NCBI GenBank assembly: GCA_029934555.1
Contig: JAOZMA010000017.1
Coordinates: 1-14,925, forward strand
DNA from: Acidimicrobiia bacterium
GTDB lineage: Bacteria > Actinomycetota > Acidimicrobiia > Spongiisociales > UBA5794
Reading direction: 5' to 3'
Length of the DNA: 14,925 bases
A program made the position numbers and the translations under genes. A model generated the notes under the pieces. It had not been told where the DNA came from. It made no database searches and was given only the letters and a program-made list of their open reading frames with translations. This document shows, piece by piece, positions 14,449 to 14,925 of the stretch; the first letter of the stretch is position 1, and each line of letters starts with the position of its first letter.

Positions 14449-14454
14449 TAGCCT
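14449..14454 (+). promoter_or_regulatory. possible -10 box giving a leaderless transcript
   Basis: TAGCCT fits the TANNNT -10 pattern and ends 10 nt before the ATG at 14465. Transcription would therefore start within about 4 nt of the start codon. No -35 box and no Shine-Dalgarno is seen. Tentative. Confidence 0.3.
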
Positions 14455-14464
14455 CACAGCCACG

Positions 14465-14638
14465 ATGCCAAACCCGAACGCTGCACCCGACTACCAGCAG
14501 AACGGCATCGAACGGCTACTCCTCAGACCGGGGTGGACGTTCAAGGGACTCCATCCGTTCTCCATCGCACCATGGCAAACCTGGTCCCTCGCACTCCTCG
14601 CTCTCATCATCACCGTCCTCCTCCTCTGGGTCTTCTAG
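14465..14638 (+). CDS. small single-span membrane protein, unknown function
   Basis: This would be a 57-residue protein with a polar N-terminal half (residues about 1-38, including IERLLLRPGWTFKG) and one C-terminal transmembrane helix (about 39-57, ALLALIITVLLLWVF) ending directly at the stop. The layout suggests a tail-anchored or N-in small membrane protein. The ATG at 14465 is preferred over the frame's earlier start at 14393, whose extra 24 residues are Pro/Gly/Arg-rich and look non-coding. I do not recognise the family. No Shine-Dalgarno is seen; leaderless translation from a -10 at 14449-14454 is possible. Being so short, it could be a chance frame, but the clean hydrophobic helix argues for a real gene. 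Confidence 0.5.
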   Translation: MPNPNAAPDYQQNGIERLLLRPGWTFKGLHPFSIAPWQTWSLALLALIITVLLLWVF

Positions 14639-14770
14639 GAACGAGTCGAAGACTTGATCGACCTCACCGACTGATCCTGCGCTATCCCGACTTCGCTCGT
14701 CGTTGAGCAAAGCCGGTCAGTGGAAGATCTACTGCCCGTATGTGCCTGATATTGGCGGGTGGGTTCGTGC

Positions 14771-14925
14771 CTAGGTCTGGCGGTCCATCAACACGAAGTC
14801 TTCGGCTTTGGTGAAGTCGGCCGGTGGCTCGTCGGAAACCAAGACGTTCAGGGCTTCTTCCTGGGAGACCAATCGCGGCGAGTCGAGTCTGTGCTCTTCG
14901 CCGTCTATTCGGAGAGTGGCGGTTT
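14771..14925 (-). CDS. C-terminal end of an unidentified protein (partial)
   Basis: Reading from the right edge on the minus strand, the frame starting at 14923 is open for 50 residues and stops at TAG (14773-14771). The peptide is hydrophilic and acidic (contains LRIDGEEHRLDSPRLVSQEE and, later, DEPPADFTKAEDFVLMDRQ). Its composition fits real protein better than the Arg-rich alternative frame on this strand. The start lies outside the window. No family is recognised. It runs convergently with the small membrane protein gene, with 132 non-coding bases between them and no clear terminator. Confidence 0.45.
   Translation of the reverse strand, partial: TATLRIDGEEHRLDSPRLVSQEEALNVLVSDEPPADFTKAEDFVLMDRQT

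Larger units (their letters stand above)
14079..14464. other. gene-poor region between divergent genes
   Basis: These 386 bases separate the minus-strand dehydrogenase from the small membrane protein gene. A forward frame at 14227-14451 could encode 74 residues but has no Shine-Dalgarno and no recognisable features. Structures seen are the palindrome at 14094-14108, an inverted repeat CCTATCC (14149-14155)/GGATAGG (14170-14176), and a small stem TGTCGC (14312-14317)/GCGACA (14324-14329). No tRNA is seen. Confidence 0.7.

Noticed and set aside
14227..14451. 74-residue forward frame in the gene-poor region
   Set aside because: No ribosome binding site, no recognisable domain, and low-information composition; left as non-coding.
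14639..14770. tRNA-like sequence with GGTTCG near 14762
   Set aside because: No acceptor stem, anticodon arm or CCA arrangement could be built around it.

Overview
This is a high-GC bacterial window. Gene content and order fit an actinobacterium, possibly an Acidimicrobiia-like lineage; that placement is inferred from operon order, GTG/TTG starts and an acidic, GC-rich proteome, not from any marker search. The left two thirds hold the conserved translation/RNA-metabolism block and the right third holds accessory genes.

Positions 1-195 hold a heptamer-repeat hairpin, a probable promoter and a leader stem-loop. Then comes a tight forward operon: rimP (196-675), nusA (688-1848), infB (1849-3945), ylxP/DUF503 (3976-4272), rbfA (4269-4643), nrnA (4630-5595), truB (5592-6500) and ribF (6497-7429). 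From ylxP to ribF every junction overlaps (ATGA or 14 nt), and infB starts on the base after the nusA stop. The products cover 30S maturation (RimP, YlxP, RbfA), initiation (IF2), transcription elongation (NusA), tRNA pseudouridylation (TruB), nanoRNA/pAp turnover (NrnA) and flavin synthesis (RibF). An exported alpha/beta-hydrolase (7493-8566) then interrupts the usual ribF-rpsO order. It is followed by 522 bp of non-coding DNA containing a roughly 300-nt imperfect palindrome edged with heptamer repeats. rpsO (9089-9346) has its own extended -10 promoter. pnp (9500-11887) starts at TTG behind a strong Shine-Dalgarno and a leader hairpin, ends in an Arg/Asp/Gly-rich tail, and is closed by a 13-bp terminator hairpin.

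To the right lie a lipoprotein with an SGNH-hydrolase-like fold whose catalytic positions all appear substituted (12067-12885); a convergent alanine-dehydrogenase/carboxyethylornithine-synthase-like enzyme on the minus strand (12921-14078); a gene-poor stretch; a small single-span membrane protein (14465-14638); and the C-terminal end of an unidentified minus-strand gene running off the right edge.

The least explained features are the two heptamer repeat families (one also found inside the infB linker), the large palindrome before rpsO, and the degenerate SGNH lipoprotein. I saw no CRISPR array, tRNA, rRNA, transposase or phage gene. No defence-like or clearly new multi-gene system is visible.
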